From assembly GCA_036429605.1 (NCBI GenBank), contig JAVFKD010000016.1:4712001-4776000 (forward strand): a stretch of 64,000 nt of DNA, written 5' to 3'. This DNA comes from Cladobotryum mycophilum (taxonomy: Eukaryota > Ascomycota > Sordariomycetes > Hypocreales > Hypocreaceae). Below the pieces are notes generated by a model that saw only the letters and a program-made list of their open reading frames with translations, did no database searches and was not told the origin of the DNA. Below, piece after piece: positions 1 to 10,442 of the stretch. The position numbers were made by a program, and so were the translations under genes. The first letter of the stretch is position 1. Each line of letters starts with the position of its first letter.

Positions 1-680
1 GAGTTACGATGCTGAAACAATGACGCATTGAATTGAAATACAAGGAAAGGGGTATGCATTGAATAACGCCCTCTCATCCATCATTCTTGGCATTTGAAGG
101 CCCACAAGTGATTGTCGTACAATGAATCATCACCAAGCCAGACAAAAGCAATTCTGATGCATACTACTGTACATTCCCTGAAGGCTAGTGAATTGGGCAT
201 CACATACAGTGACATACCCTACATGATCGCCTTTTGCTACCCAGGCCAGGCAACCAGGCAACTGGGCATGAGCTTAGATCCTTGAAGTATGACTATTTCT
301 GGCTGAAGTTGTAAATATATGTAAATGGTGGTGCTTGAACATTTAGACACTGCGATGAGACCATTTACAAACATAAATCACAGCATGCAAAGGTCTTGTC
401 CGTTAGTTTACATGGTGGTCGTTCCGCATGATATTCTCCGTTACTTTATTACACGATATTCGTTGCTACGGGTCCAAGACACCCAGCATACATAGACTGA
501 GATGGATTATTGACATTTATTATCCACTTGCGCATATTGATGGCCTGATTCCACTGAAGAATCCTCTCAGTCAAGAGAGAAGTTCAGTGCATCATTATTA
601 GCATCTGTGAGTGCAAGCAAAACACGTCGTGTTGGACGATTTTTAGACTACACCCCAATGTCCACCCTCCCGTTTCCCCA
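1..680. other. Intergenic, nothing recognised
   Basis: No open frame with protein-like composition is visible on either strand, and I see no tRNA-like fold or repeat. The stretch is probably the 3' flank of the minus-strand remnant to its right. Confidence 0.5.
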
Positions 681-1687
681 CTAACCACATGGCCTGTCGG
701 ATTGATTGTCCTCCATCAAATGCGTATAGATAGTGGACTGTTTGATAGATTCCAAAATTATCATAGGCACGTAGCGTAGGAAATAAGACCGTTCCCGGGT
801 AAAAAGCCCGACCGAGAGCATAGTGCCCCGATCATATTGGAAACCATCCCCGCCGGCTGCGAGATCTGGAGCCGTCAAGACCTTGTCAGCTTCAATCATG
901 TGTTCTTGGGATAATTGGCCGTGGTTTATGTACCACAGGAACGTCTCGCGGAGATCCTCCATTGGCCGGGTGCCACCTCGGGTCATGTCTTCCGGATTAG
1001 GAACGACGTCTTCAAAATTCTCGAATGGGATCAAACCATCTCGAAGACATGTCATCTGATGAATCCATTTATTATAAAGCATCATCAAATTAGTGGAACT
1101 GCGATGGTTGTGGAGAATCGGCCGGCTGCTGGAACCCATCTATGCCCTTCGCAAGGACTGTACACGGTTAAATTGGTGCCTCCAGCGACGGCATGATGGT
1201 ATTCATATGCCCACCCCAGTATTTTCTTCCCAATCTGCCTAATATGTATTGTCGTTGCAGAGGGGGTTATGCCTTTCCAATCGCTCAGGCGGAGGGTGGC
1301 CTCGGGGCCTTCAAGGGACAAACTTGAGCGCAGACCGTTCATGAGAATGAAGCGGGAGCTGATATCGCCAGGTAATTCAGGGCCCAATTGAACTAGAATA
1401 CTCTCAATAAGTTCTTTGACGACTTCTTTTGCGGTATATGTACCAGGCCGAAATTTCCAATTGGTCGAAGGACTGCCATGAAGCACGGTTGTTGACAATT
1501 CCCATCGGAGGAGAGACACTGGGGTTCTTGATCGAATCCGATAGTACCATAAGTGAAAGCATGCCAAAGTAGGCGATTGTATAATTGTACAATGTTTCTG
1601 CCGCCTCGGAAGTTTTGAAGAGTTTTGCAGAACAGACGGAGAATTGGCGCACACCAGCAGGATACTGAAACACAGCTTGGACACCAA
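681..1687 (-). pseudogene. Unrecognised interrupted coding region
   Basis: Three protein-like stretches on the minus strand follow one another in different frames: about 1673-1440, then 1440-1140, then 1139-681. The middle stretch reads like folded protein (TYTAKEVVKELIESIL, later IHIRQIGKKILGWAYEYHHA), and the last begins with MGSSSRPILHNH and ends in SDRPCG. The frame changes could be short introns, but I found no convincing donor, branch and acceptor set at both junctions, so frameshifts in a decaying gene are at least as likely. I do not recognise the family and propose no function. A hydrophobic leader (KLCFSILLVCANS) can be read at the 5' end in one frame, but it is not clearly in phase with the rest. 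Confidence 0.3.
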
Positions 1688-2687
1688 TGAAGCCTACCTA
1701 TATATAAATGATTCCAGCACTATGTTGGCATAACGGATATCGGAGGCCTTCGATTGCCTCCAGTCTTATCCTCCGTGGATGTTCTTGGGGGCCCGCCGGG
1801 GGGGGGGGAGATCACGACAATCTACCTCTGATATCCGACAAGCTCTTGGCGAAGCGAAAGTGGCGGTTAAAGGAGTCCTACGTTTCCAATATTATCAAAA
1901 TATGGACATCTTATTACGTAAGCAATTGAGGAGCTCAAATGAAGTAAATGAATTATCCTGAAAGGAGTGTGATGGGCTATTAACAGTTGGATGTGGCCAG
2001 TCTGACGGCGGACTCGTATTTGTCACATCCCCACCATATCCATAATGAACCTGAGGTGATTTGTAGGTCCCGAGGTTATATATCTTGGCAAAGTGAGATT
2101 TTCAATAACATGGGGAAACCCCTCCATCACCCCTCCTGGGTAGATCACCACCCTGGTTGGCATATGTTGATGCTTTTGACAATGGTAGATGTAGGGGTAC
2201 TCCTAATCATCTTTTACTTATAGAGAACTCAAATACTGTACCAAATTCGCCACATGTGTTTGGTGTTCTTGATATGAATCATGTATGCCTGCCTGGCCCA
2301 CCAAGTCCCGCAATGCGCATACTCGACCGTCCGTCTCTTCAGTCCCCGCTTGATGCCGAGACTTCCACCTCTCTCCTCACGCCCCACAGTCAATCGCTCT
2401 ATGCCCTTCTCTTCCATTTTCATGTCAGCACAGCCTCTTTCTCTGGTGGTTTGGTCGTGTCATTTCTTGGCAATGTGGCTATTCCATGACCAATTTTGAG
2501 AGCATTTAATAACACGTGCTGCCTAACCACTGCCTAATATGCAGGTATAATAAGAGACGCCTGCGTGATTTTTTGCTTTGGCTTCCCCGTACTGTGACCA
2601 AACGATTAGGCTTGGGATTCTACTAAGTGTATCTTCTGCTGTCAAAACACTACTTTGTTGACAGGAAATCGAGCATCAATAGTAGTC
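1688..2687. other. Intergenic, upstream of the lectin gene
   Basis: Only short overlapping open frames on both strands, none with recognisable composition. An 11-G run lies at about 1798-1808. The last few hundred bases probably hold the promoter of the lectin gene, but I see no clear TATA element. Confidence 0.4.
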
Positions 2688-3730
2688 ATGGCTGGGTCTT
2701 TAGCACGCGGCCCGATCGCTGCCACCGCTCAATCCATCTGGTCCTGCAGAATATTCTACCAAGATGAATACGGTGACGTCCTTGAATCGATCCACGATAA
2801 TGGAACTTGGTCAAGGAACGATAGTCCCTTATTTTATGGCAAACCCTCCACTCCACTGGCCGTTGTTAGCTGGGATGAGGGCAGAGAAGTAATTCACACC
2901 TTCATAATTACAGCCAAACAGATCATTGATGAAGGGTGGATAGGTCCGCGTCTACTGCGTTAACAAAGAAGATTATCTTGAGGAGTGGTGCTCTAGCGAT
3001 GAGCAAGGGTGGTTTCAAGGCTCCCTTACTGGTCTGAGGGTACGTGTTGCGCCAGACACTTCCATCGCCGCCATCAATTGGGAGGGGTCCAATATTCGTG
3101 TCTACGTTCAAGGTAGGAGAGCAGAGCCCTTGTATCCCAGCTAGTAATAACATGGATCTAGAGGCGGATTCTAGCGACATCCAAGAATACTACTGCAGCG
3201 GCGAGTGGAATAGAGGCGTGACGCTTCCAGCCGGACACCAAGGGACGAGTATTGCGGCTGCAAAATGGCTAGACGACGCTGGCGTCCATATCCGGGTTTA
3301 CTACCAGACACCGGATCTTCTTCTGCAAGAGCATGGCTGGGATGGTGATGAGTGGTATCAGAGTGAGTCTTTGTCGAATCATTCTATGAGGTACTGTATT
3401 GTCTAATATTTGGATACCTTAGGCGGCTTCAGTCCTGGTGAAATTCCACCAAATTCACCGATTACTGCCGTTGCCTGGCTGGGTGACGAACCACAAATAC
3501 GCGTATACTACAATGATGCTCACGGATCCCTGGCGGGCCACGAGTGGGTTGGCGAATGGAGATGGATCGGCGAGGTCTGGTCGGTACCCCCAGGATCGCA
3601 TTTGACTGCCATTGAGTGGGGTAATGGTAGGGCCATAAGAGTTTACTACCAGGATGACAGCAGCACTGTGTTGGAGGCGTGTCATGATGGTGGATCCTGG
3701 TCAAATGGAGCAGTCGTAGCGAGCAACTGA
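2688..3730 (+). CDS. Fucose-specific-lectin-like six-bladed propeller protein
   Basis: This reads as a member of the fungal fucose-specific lectin family (the AAL/FleA type), soluble proteins of about 300 residues built as a six-bladed beta-propeller that bind fucosylated glycans. Exons are 2688-2888, 2944-3112, 3162-3362 and 3423-3730. All three introns have GT and AG ends, and the joined frame is 879 nt (292 aa), the usual family length. The blade signature repeats along the protein: VRVYCVNKED, NIRVYVQ, HIRVYYQ, IRVYYNDAHG and AIRVYYQDDS, each followed by a Trp-containing strand and preceded by an A-x-x-W strand (AVVSWDEG, AAINWEG, AVAWLGD, AIEWGNG). No signal peptide is visible, as is common in this family. 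The start at 2688 is the first ATG; an upstream TTG-initiated frame is not needed. Each binding site would need its own check of the Arg/Glu/Trp ligands. The role (glycan recognition, defence against grazers, adhesion) is inferred from relatives only. Confidence 0.82.
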
Positions 3731-3921
3731 CAAGATCTAATAGACTGAGAGTTGACTTGGTTGGCCGATAAATATGCCAAGAGGAGTATGGCCGTATGTG
3801 TTTTGTAGCGTGTAGATGGGATCGACTCCCTCGTCTTCTCTCGTCTCTCGTACTACCCAGAAAATGGTTTTTAGTGCGAACATTGAGTCACGGCTGGGGA
3901 TTAGGACCAAGCAAAGGGCTT
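3731..3921. other. Convergent 3' spacer
   Basis: A short spacer between the ends of the plus-strand lectin gene and the minus-strand kinase-like gene. No feature seen. Confidence 0.4.
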
Positions 3922-4569
3922 TTAGAAATCAGTCCATCCTTCTCTGGGATTCTCTTGATAGTCCCTGCATTGCCCCATTAGATGAGCGATGTCATGCTTT
4001 ATGAATTTATCGGATTCTGTGGCGTCTGTGAATACACAAACTCGCTCAAGGTCTACGGCTACCATTTCGTCACCAACAATGTGGAGGTTGTCAAGCTTCA
4101 GGTCACCTTGCTGATAGCCAAAGGAAGCTAGAGCAAGAAGGGTCTCCTGTACCGTTTGCCTAAACACCGGGATAGCCTCTTCTCCATATTCATCTGTATC
4201 GCATACATTTAATCCCCAAACATCTGACATTATGTGGCTCCACGTATCGTGACACTGCGCAACACTAAGGTATCGTGATATATATATCCTTTGAAGTGGC
4301 TGTAGGATCTTTTGCATGGATGATTCGCTATTGCACTCGACTTCACGCTTGGGCTTTTGGCTTTTTAGGACGAGTTTATCCGCCGAGTACCATTCTGGGA
4401 ACCGTCTGCGAAGATGCGTTTGCACGAAATTTGGGAGTAAGGCAAGAAAATCGGTAATGAATTGCGTCGTGGTCGAAGGTTGAATAGCTAAACAACCTCT
4501 GGCGTATTGATGGTCGGCGTCAGTAATATGGCCGATGGCTGTGCTCAAGCGCGTACCGAACAGGAAACA
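3922..4569 (-). CDS. Protein-kinase-fold protein (3' exon)
   Basis: The exon encodes 215 residues. The diagnostic part is near the C-terminus: GYQQGDLKLDNLHIVGDEM followed by VAVDLERV. This matches the catalytic loop and the DFG-like metal site of eukaryotic-type or aminoglycoside-kinase-like folds: the Asp and Asn of GDLKxDN are present and DLE stands where DFG/DFE is expected. The usual His of HGD is Gln here, which could lower or change activity. The N-lobe is not obvious. The exon opens after a TTTCATAG acceptor with a CTGAC branch-like site upstream, so a 5' exon is expected. No transmembrane segment is in this exon. The substrate is unknown. Confidence 0.5.
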   Translation of the reverse strand, partial: CFLFGTRLSTAIGHITDADHQYARGCLAIQPSTTTQFITDFLALLPNFVQTHLRRRFPEWYSADKLVLKSQKPKREVECNSESSMQKILQPLQRIYISRYLSVAQCHDTWSHIMSDVWGLNVCDTDEYGEEAIPVFRQTVQETLLALASFGYQQGDLKLDNLHIVGDEMVAVDLERVCVFTDATESDKFIKHDIAHLMGQCRDYQENPREGWTDF

Positions 4570-4654
4570 CTATGAAAGAAGAGATGCCAAGGTCAGCAAA
4601 TTGTTCAGGGGTATAATAATTGGCCGTATTAAGGACCAGCCACTGTCTCCGTCC

Positions 4655-4930
4655 TCAGTTTGGACGGCCGTTCTCGCCGTCGACGAAAAAGCAGACACGG
4701 AATGATAGGAGGGTCAAGACAGCAGTGGCTATTAAAGCGCAGCAAATAACTGAAAGAGACGAGCAGTAATCGGGGTCTTGACTTGTAACGCTAGGCAGCG
4801 TGAAGGGTGAGGAAAGACAGAGGGTGGAATAACCGCTAGGACTTTGCAGACGAGTTGAGCATCGTTGGTTCACGATTGTTTCCCATAAGTTCTGTTCTGT
4901 CTGACTAATAACGCGATTATGACGAGCCAT
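4655..4930 (-). CDS. Possible 5' exon with one membrane segment
   Basis: An ATG frame of 91 residues starts at 4930, directly upstream of the kinase-like exon and on the same strand. It contains a hydrophobic stretch (SVICCALIATAVLTLLSF) that could span a membrane, and then stops about 85 nt before the kinase-like exon. It may be the first exon of that gene with a donor before its stop, or an unrelated or chance frame. I could not settle on a donor, so the link is only positional. Confidence 0.25.
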   Translation of the reverse strand: MARHNRVISQTEQNLWETIVNQRCSTRLQSPSGYSTLCLSSPFTLPSVTSQDPDYCSSLSVICCALIATAVLTLLSFRVCFFVDGENGRPN

Positions 4931-5357
4931 TTATTATCGATAACCAGCTGCTAGACCCATTCAAATCATCAATCAAGTTATACAGGGTTAGGGTTTCCAC
5001 TAGGACAAAGCAAAGTAACCCGCAGAGTTACCCTAGAGACCAAAATAGGTTGCTATACGGAGTACAAGTCACATTATTATTATACCATCAGCTTATGATT
5101 ATGATTCTCATGATGGTGATTATTTATTACTATCGCTTTCATATCTTTCCACTGTGCACTAGAGTGATGGGGTCAAAGTGAGAGACACCACTTTCGGAGG
5201 AAGATGGTTCACATTAATAGGGTAACCAGAGATGAATGGCCTACTCTTCTTACTTCGACGTGTCAGTCATAGTGATAGTACATCAGATGAGCAAGCACTC
5301 CAACATTTCCAATGAAAAATAAATAAACATCCCCAGTGTTGGATAGGCCTTCATAAA
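4931..5357. other. Intergenic, A/T rich
   Basis: No protein-like frame. It contains one TATACGGAGTAC sequence near 5056. The related motifs TACTCCGTATAC (near 8856) and GTACGGAGT (near 8939) recur in other non-coding parts of the window and may be scraps of a dispersed repeat. Confidence 0.3.
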
Positions 5358-5940
5358 TCATTCCATCTCGTGGGGCTGCTGTTGAGCTACTCTCTGATGC
5401 CCGGGGCTTCCTTCATGCGCACTGTTGTCGGGATATGAGCTCATTTCATGAGAGTAGTTTTGTTCTCCAGGCAACCCCAGTTTCTGTTCCCCAGGAGAGT
5501 TATAAATCCCCCTTCAAGCGGCGGTTGAGTCTATTCGGAGAGTTTCGAGCGTTTATGCCGCATTATAACTCAAATCAGTGCTCCAATGATAGCAATAGCG
5601 GCAACGGAGACCCCAACGCTAATTCCTGCCTTCGCCCCTGTGGATAAATGACCCACTGTCCCGCCTGATGATGTGGGTGATGTTGTGGCGGTGCTCGTGA
5701 AGTTGGACGTTGCGCTGACGAGGTCGGAGTTCTTCCAGTTGAGCTGAAACAGCGGCGCGTACATGATGTGACTAAGAATGGTTACAGTTGTTGGCGAATC
5801 AAATTGATGTCCAGCTGGAGGGATCACATGCGTTGTGGGAACCCTAAAGGTGTAGAACGCCGAGGTACTCATGCTACAAACCGCTGCAAAGTATGTCGTG
5901 GTTCGGAGGAGGAGTATGTGCAGAAGTAGGAGATGTTTTT
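5358..5940 (-). pseudogene. Broken single-pass membrane protein gene (Ser/Thr-rich sensor-like)
   Basis: Going down the minus strand there is a Ser/Thr-rich outer segment (NFTSTATTSPTSS), then a Gly-rich linker and membrane helix (LSTGAKAGISVGVSVAAIAI), and a stop directly after IGALI. In another frame further on lies a plausible cytoplasmic tail rich in Gly, Glu, Ser and Gln that ends in QQPHEME before a stop at 5358. This layout (Ser/Thr stalk, GAKAGI-type linker, helix, polar tail ending in EME-like residues) is common in fungal wall-sensor-like or uncharacterised surface proteins. Here the helix and tail are separated by stops in all frames, and no normal-sized intron joins them, so I read it as a decayed gene. 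No start codon is evident at the 5' side. Confidence 0.45.
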
Positions 5941-6780
5941 GTTCATTAGAAATGCTTTGTATATACTGCTAGTAAGGACTGCACTCTTCAAGGCATGGAC
6001 ATAAGTACTAACCTTGGATAGCATCCAACTACAGTTTTACCGGGCACGAGACATGACGTAGCTTGCGCCCATGGTGTTGTCAGGGGACCAAGATTATTCG
6101 CTCGTGACATAGTAAGTCTTGTTGTGGTACGATGCTGGTATTCCTGGAGGTATCTAAATATTTAGCGGCTACGTTCGTGTTGTAGGAGAGGGGTATTAAT
6201 GCAAAGATTCATAGTCTCGGCATAAACCCATACGAGGTAGTCACGAGATCCCTTGTTACACAAGAGGATGCAACCAGTTCTGCCAACGAGTCAATAAGAT
6301 CGTGTAGTTACTACTCTCTAACTGCATACATACAAATCAGTTGGTTGTGGAAGAACATTACTAGGTGAGCAAAATCACTTTATAAGTATTATATTATACA
6401 TAAACTAAAGCTCACAGGTTTAACTGTTGTACAAGATATACGTGATTTATGTATCATTACCCCGCTCCTCAATGTTATTATGCATTCTGTCGCTTCTAGA
6501 GACATCATGCTATATAATCCTTTCTTTAATATAGTCCTTTACCCTTTTACCCTAAATGCCCTCCTATTGGCGACTATAGCCCACGTGTTCAATATACTTT
6601 AAAATACAATCCTTTGAACACTCTATTATACAATCTATTACTTAATTATTTTCTTTCTTAACTCTACTTGCCCTCCTACTAGTGGCTACGTGTCTGAGAA
6701 GATTAGTGTCTAGATAATCTAATAGAACTGGAGAAAGTCTATGCCTGGTTAAATGAGTCTGGAGACCTTACTGTCCCCTG
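5941..6780. other. A/T-rich intergenic region with a degenerate duplicated block
   Basis: Nothing coding is visible. The block GCCCTCCTA...GGC.AC...ACGTGT occurs twice, at about 6558 and 6670, 112 nt apart and surrounded by A/T-rich sequence. This suggests a decayed tandem duplication or transposon remnant. The right end carries the promoter of the next gene. Confidence 0.35.
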
Positions 6781-6782
6781 GG

Positions 6783-6790
6783 TATAAAAG
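6783..6790 (+). promoter_or_regulatory. TATA box (TATAAAAG)
   Basis: A consensus TATAAAAG lies 123-130 nt before the chosen ATG at 6913. An in-frame ATG at 6805 would sit only about 15 nt past this box, inside or before the expected transcription start. That favours the later ATG. Confidence 0.6.
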
Positions 6791-6912
6791 TAGGGTTGTT
6801 CGCCATGTTTTTGCGCACCTTCAGTTCATACTTGGTTTCATACTTAGTTCGTAACAGCTGGTTATCAAACACACTCAAATCTGTTTATTTCCCAACGAGA
6901 ACACCTGTAGCC

Positions 6913-7245
6913 ATGAGCGAGAGACTTAGAGTCTGGGTCGACCGGAAGGCCCACACAGTCGAAGGCCACACAGCCCAAGCCATCCTTACCTTCAACGGCC
7001 GCGTTATCTGGGGCCCTCAAGGTTGCCACGAAAACACAAGCCAGCTGGCAGAGGCCCTTGCTGCTGCGGATCCCCGTTTCCAGCTTATTGTTATGCCTAA
7101 GCCGCACTCAGTCGAAGGCCACACGTACTATATCAGCGTCTCGGCCAACGGCCGTGTCTACCTGGACAAGCTCTCCACTCACGACAACATGGTCAGCCTA
7201 AGCCAAGCCATCAGCGACGTTTTAATCGCCGAAGGCAATGCCTAG
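6913..7245 (+). CDS. Small protein with two tandem related halves
   Basis: An intronless frame of 110 residues follows a good TATA box; the start context is GCCATGA. I do not recognise the family. The protein looks like an internal duplication. The first half has KAHTVEGHT, then FNGRV, then CHENTSQLAEALAAAD; the second has KPHSVEGHT, then ANGRV, then THDNMVSLSQAISDVL. Each half would be roughly 48 residues, with two or three strands followed by a helix. No signal peptide, membrane segment or cysteine pattern is visible, so a soluble intracellular protein is likely. It has no close neighbour on the same strand. The function is unknown. Confidence 0.6.
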   Translation: MSERLRVWVDRKAHTVEGHTAQAILTFNGRVIWGPQGCHENTSQLAEALAAADPRFQLIVMPKPHSVEGHTYYISVSANGRVYLDKLSTHDNMVSLSQAISDVLIAEGNA

Positions 7246-7741
7246 CAGGTACGTGGCTCTTGTCCTAACCCCTTGCCGTATCTACGGAGACCTTTTCCCT
7301 TACAAGTCCTTCTACCTAGGTCTAACCCGACCTGGTACAGTCGGATTTGATTCGGGGGTGCCCGGTATAGGGCGCTGGTTGCTTTGCCTTCATTCCTCGC
7401 GCCGGCTTTCCACGTTTTGCAAAATAAGGAGGACTCTGCCCAGTTATTTAGGTAGATAGAATTCAAGCCTTTACTCTCCTGCGACTCTACGAATCCGGGC
7501 AGCCTCACCCCGTTTCCCCTTGCCGTAACCACGCAGGTATTGTTTGCCCATCTAGCGTCTTTCTGCGCCACGTTTTCGTAGCAAATCTCCCCGTTGCCTC
7601 GCCTTATGGCATGTGTTCCATTTTATAGTTGCCGAGCGAAATTGCCCCGTGAAATATGTCCGGTGCTCTATTGAAGGATAATTAGTCGTACTATTAATTG
7701 TAAATATATTACCAAGATAGCGATTAAGTAATACATATAAC
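7246..7741. other. Intergenic, no feature seen
   Basis: The 3' flank of the small duplicated-half protein gene. Short frames on both strands look like chance. The sequence becomes A/T rich before the oxidoreductase remnant. Confidence 0.4.
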
Positions 7742-8139
7742 TTGGATTCCGAGACTAAAGCCTATGGTAGCCCATACGATCTGGCAGCTGACCCTGACAT
7801 AGACTCTGTCATTTGCACTACCAGTGTCGATAAACACCATGAAATGATTCTCCTAAGCATCAAGGCCGGAAAGGACGTCTACGCTGAGTGGCCCATTGCA
7901 TCCAACAAGGCTCAGATTGATACACTTCTGCTATCAGGCAGAGTAGCGTGAGGGCACTTGTAGGATTGCAAGGCCGATGGGTGCCTCCAGTCCTAAAGAT
8001 CAAAGAGATCCTCGACAGTGGTCATATTGGCAAACTTCTCAGTACTCAGCTCAACATGTACGGAACTATCATTGACAGGGATGTCATTCTAATTGGGCTC
8101 AAGTACTTTACGGAGCAGCGCATGGGAGGCAATCCATGA
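7742..8139 (+). pseudogene. Gfo/Idh/MocA-type oxidoreductase remnant
   Basis: Two adjacent frames carry pieces of one NAD(P)-dependent oxidoreductase of the Gfo/Idh/MocA group (Gal80-like fungal branch). The first has AYGSPYDLAADPDIDSVIC and SIKAGKDVYAEWPIASNKAQ, the part of the Rossmann fold with the conserved E-x-P-x-A; the second has VGLQGRWVPPVLKIKE and LDSGHIGKLLST, then stops after GGNP. The frame shifts near 7948, the N-terminal Gly-rich nucleotide-binding motif is absent upstream, and only faint traces of the C-terminal domain continue past 8139. Length is about a third of the roughly 370 residues usual for the family. I consider it dead. Confidence 0.72.
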
Positions 8140-9228
8140 CCATGATATCCCAATTATTTGTCAGTGGATGTTCCAGATATGGGGCAGCCATAAGTGAACG
8201 TCATTGAGACTGGCTAGCATTTGTTCTCTAGATGGGTTTGACGGCATTGGCGGCATGGAGTCAACATTGGACGGGCCATCTGGGAATATGTGGATTATAT
8301 TGGCCTCCTTGATGTCGCTTGGTTCGGTATCACGGGTCAATCTCATGTTTGGTGCGATTGGTGCTCTGATCGTTGGTTCTAGTCTGTATTCACATGAGAT
8401 GGACCTTGAAAGACAACGACCGCCTAGTTGTGATGTTACTGCCTTGTTATTACCTAAATGTTGAATCAAACCTTCTTGACCAAGGTCTTGTGCCCGGTAA
8501 AGGATACGGAATGAGATGATTATGTGATGTCTGAATAGTTATGGGATAACATACATGAAGGTTTCTCATAAGTGCATTTTACTTTGGATGCGATGCATTT
8601 CTCACAGGCTTTCTTTTTAGTTGGCTTTGCTTTTCCTACCACTTTTTCACATCGTCGCCTATGGCGCTCCCGAAGCCCCCCGAGTAAAGTTTAGTACTAC
8701 AAAGACCCTCAAATCTGGTACTGTGATCCTCACTTCTTGTGAACAGTTTGAGACAGAGATGACAGGTGTGGGTAGCGGCTCGCTTTTGCTGGTGCTTGCT
8801 ATCCAATTGTGCGGGGAATAATGTTATGCGACAACATTTATATATACTCCACAGTACTCCGTATACCAGACATGAAAAGATGCATACGCGATGGTGTTAT
8901 CAGGTCTGCTACGCCAATATCACCAAGATCAAGCTATAGTACGGAGTGGACTACCCATACAATCTTTATCATGATTTAATCAGGATTATGCTTCACTAAC
9001 CTCATAGTTTATATAAATTATGCATGACCTATCACGTGGTAAATGAATTAATATATATTATGTAATATACTTAGTAAGCCGTCAGGTCGCGACAAGCTTG
9101 GTTCACTGTCCCTTTCACATGTGGGTGAGCAGTGTAATTTCTCTTATACCCCTTCCGGTCTGCCATGACCCCATTTGCATTCATACACCAGTCCTTTCCG
9201 TCTCACCATCATTTTGCTCTCATGAAAC
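8140..9228. other. Intergenic, decayed 3' part of the oxidoreductase and A/T-rich sequence
   Basis: The first 200-300 bases may be the rotten 3' end of the oxidoreductase gene; I can pick out VDVPDM-like words but no open frame. A 66-residue frame at 8621-8821 has a hydrophobic start but no ATG. The rest is A/T rich. Confidence 0.35.
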
Positions 9229-10442
9229 ATGTCCAAATCTCGGGGCAAAAGACAGCGCACGGCACTTGATGACATCGAGGACGCTAATGCTGCCCAACCC
9301 CAATCTTCTGAGACAGACGCTGCCAATTGGCCGGGCGCAAGTGGCTCAATACAGGTCCTGGACACGCTGGAAGCCGCAGGTGCGTATAATTAAGGATCTG
9401 ATGGGCTCTTGCGGCTTAAGGATGAATGAAGAATAGAATCTAACAGTGCTCGTACAGTGAGACGATACCAAGCGTGGCGTAGTGTGTTGATACTTTTTTC
9501 AACCCCCTCAACCATGGTACATGTTAAAAGCAGCAGCTGACCAACGTGATAGAGAATGGCTCGCCTCATGATGGGCGATGTTACGTTTGTGGAGGAATTA
9601 ACAACTTGCTGCAATGCTATACCTGTAGAAGATGTTACCATGAGCGCTGTCTGGGCCAGCCTCCCGGTCATTTTTTCTACGGGCAGAGGTTCTTTTGTGA
9701 AGTTTGCATTGGTCGCCAGTGGCATCAGAACGCGCCTCCAACAACCCCTCCATCGACACCTCTGGAGAGACCGAGGGCTGCTCTGCCTACCCACAGGCCA
9801 AACACGCTTCAAAGCAGTGGGGTAATTGATCTCTCATCATCACCATCATTACCACCATCGCAACCACCATTATCAACTCCAGCTGTGACGGATCAACAGC
9901 CCCTGATGGTGCCGTTTGTCCTGCCATCGCAGAACAAAACCACACCACCTCCTGTTCAGTATCCAGCTCCCAGCGCCCAGGGTGGCCCACTGCCTCTGTC
10001 AGCCCCGACGGGTCCGCCCAGCGCCAGCCGCGCCATTGCTCCCAGCCCTCGAAACTCCAAGTCGCGTTTATCCACTCTATCTGTGGAAATAGACGATGCC
10101 ATAACTGTCCTACTCCGCGAGCTGGAATATCTCGCAGAGGCAAGGGCAAAGATTAGCCAGCTAGAGGCACTCGTGGTTCAACTACGACAGGATGCCAAGA
10201 TCAATGAAAATGCCTTGATTCTGGCACAGCGCCATGCCACCTCAGAAAACCAGCGACATCAAGGCCTCGGCGCGGAGAATGAGAGGTTAAAGAGGGAGGT
10301 GGAGCGGCTAACTCAGCTTCTCAATCAAGAGAGATCTCAGCCAAATAATGACAGGATCGAGGTCGAAAATTGGAAGAGGGAAGCACAGGTCAAGCAGGCC
10401 GAGTTGGACGAGTTGAAGGGGAGATTGAGAAGCATACTCTAG
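9229..10442 (+). CDS. PHD-type zinc finger and coiled-coil protein
   Basis: A predicted nuclear protein of 362 residues from exons 9229-9379, 9458-9483 and 9531-10442; the second intron is the least certain because its donor is GTGTTG. The N-terminus has a basic patch (SKSRGKRQR) suited to nuclear import. The zinc finger follows in exon 3 with spacing CxxC...CxxC..HxxC...CxxC (CYVCGG, CYTCRRCYHERC, FFCEVC), matching the Cys4-His-Cys3 pattern of PHD fingers, although the loop before the last pair is short. A Pro/Ser-rich linker comes next. The last 110 residues are strongly heptad-like (LEALVVQLRQ, LKREVERLTQLL, KQAELDELKGRL), so a dimeric coiled coil is likely. PHD fingers usually read histone H3 tails; whether this one does is inference. 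No neighbour suggests a pathway. Confidence 0.68.

Noticed and set aside
9556..9825. Alternative frame across the PHD finger
   Set aside because: The overlapping frame carries the Cys4-His-Cys3 pattern and the coiled coil, so this one is a shadow.
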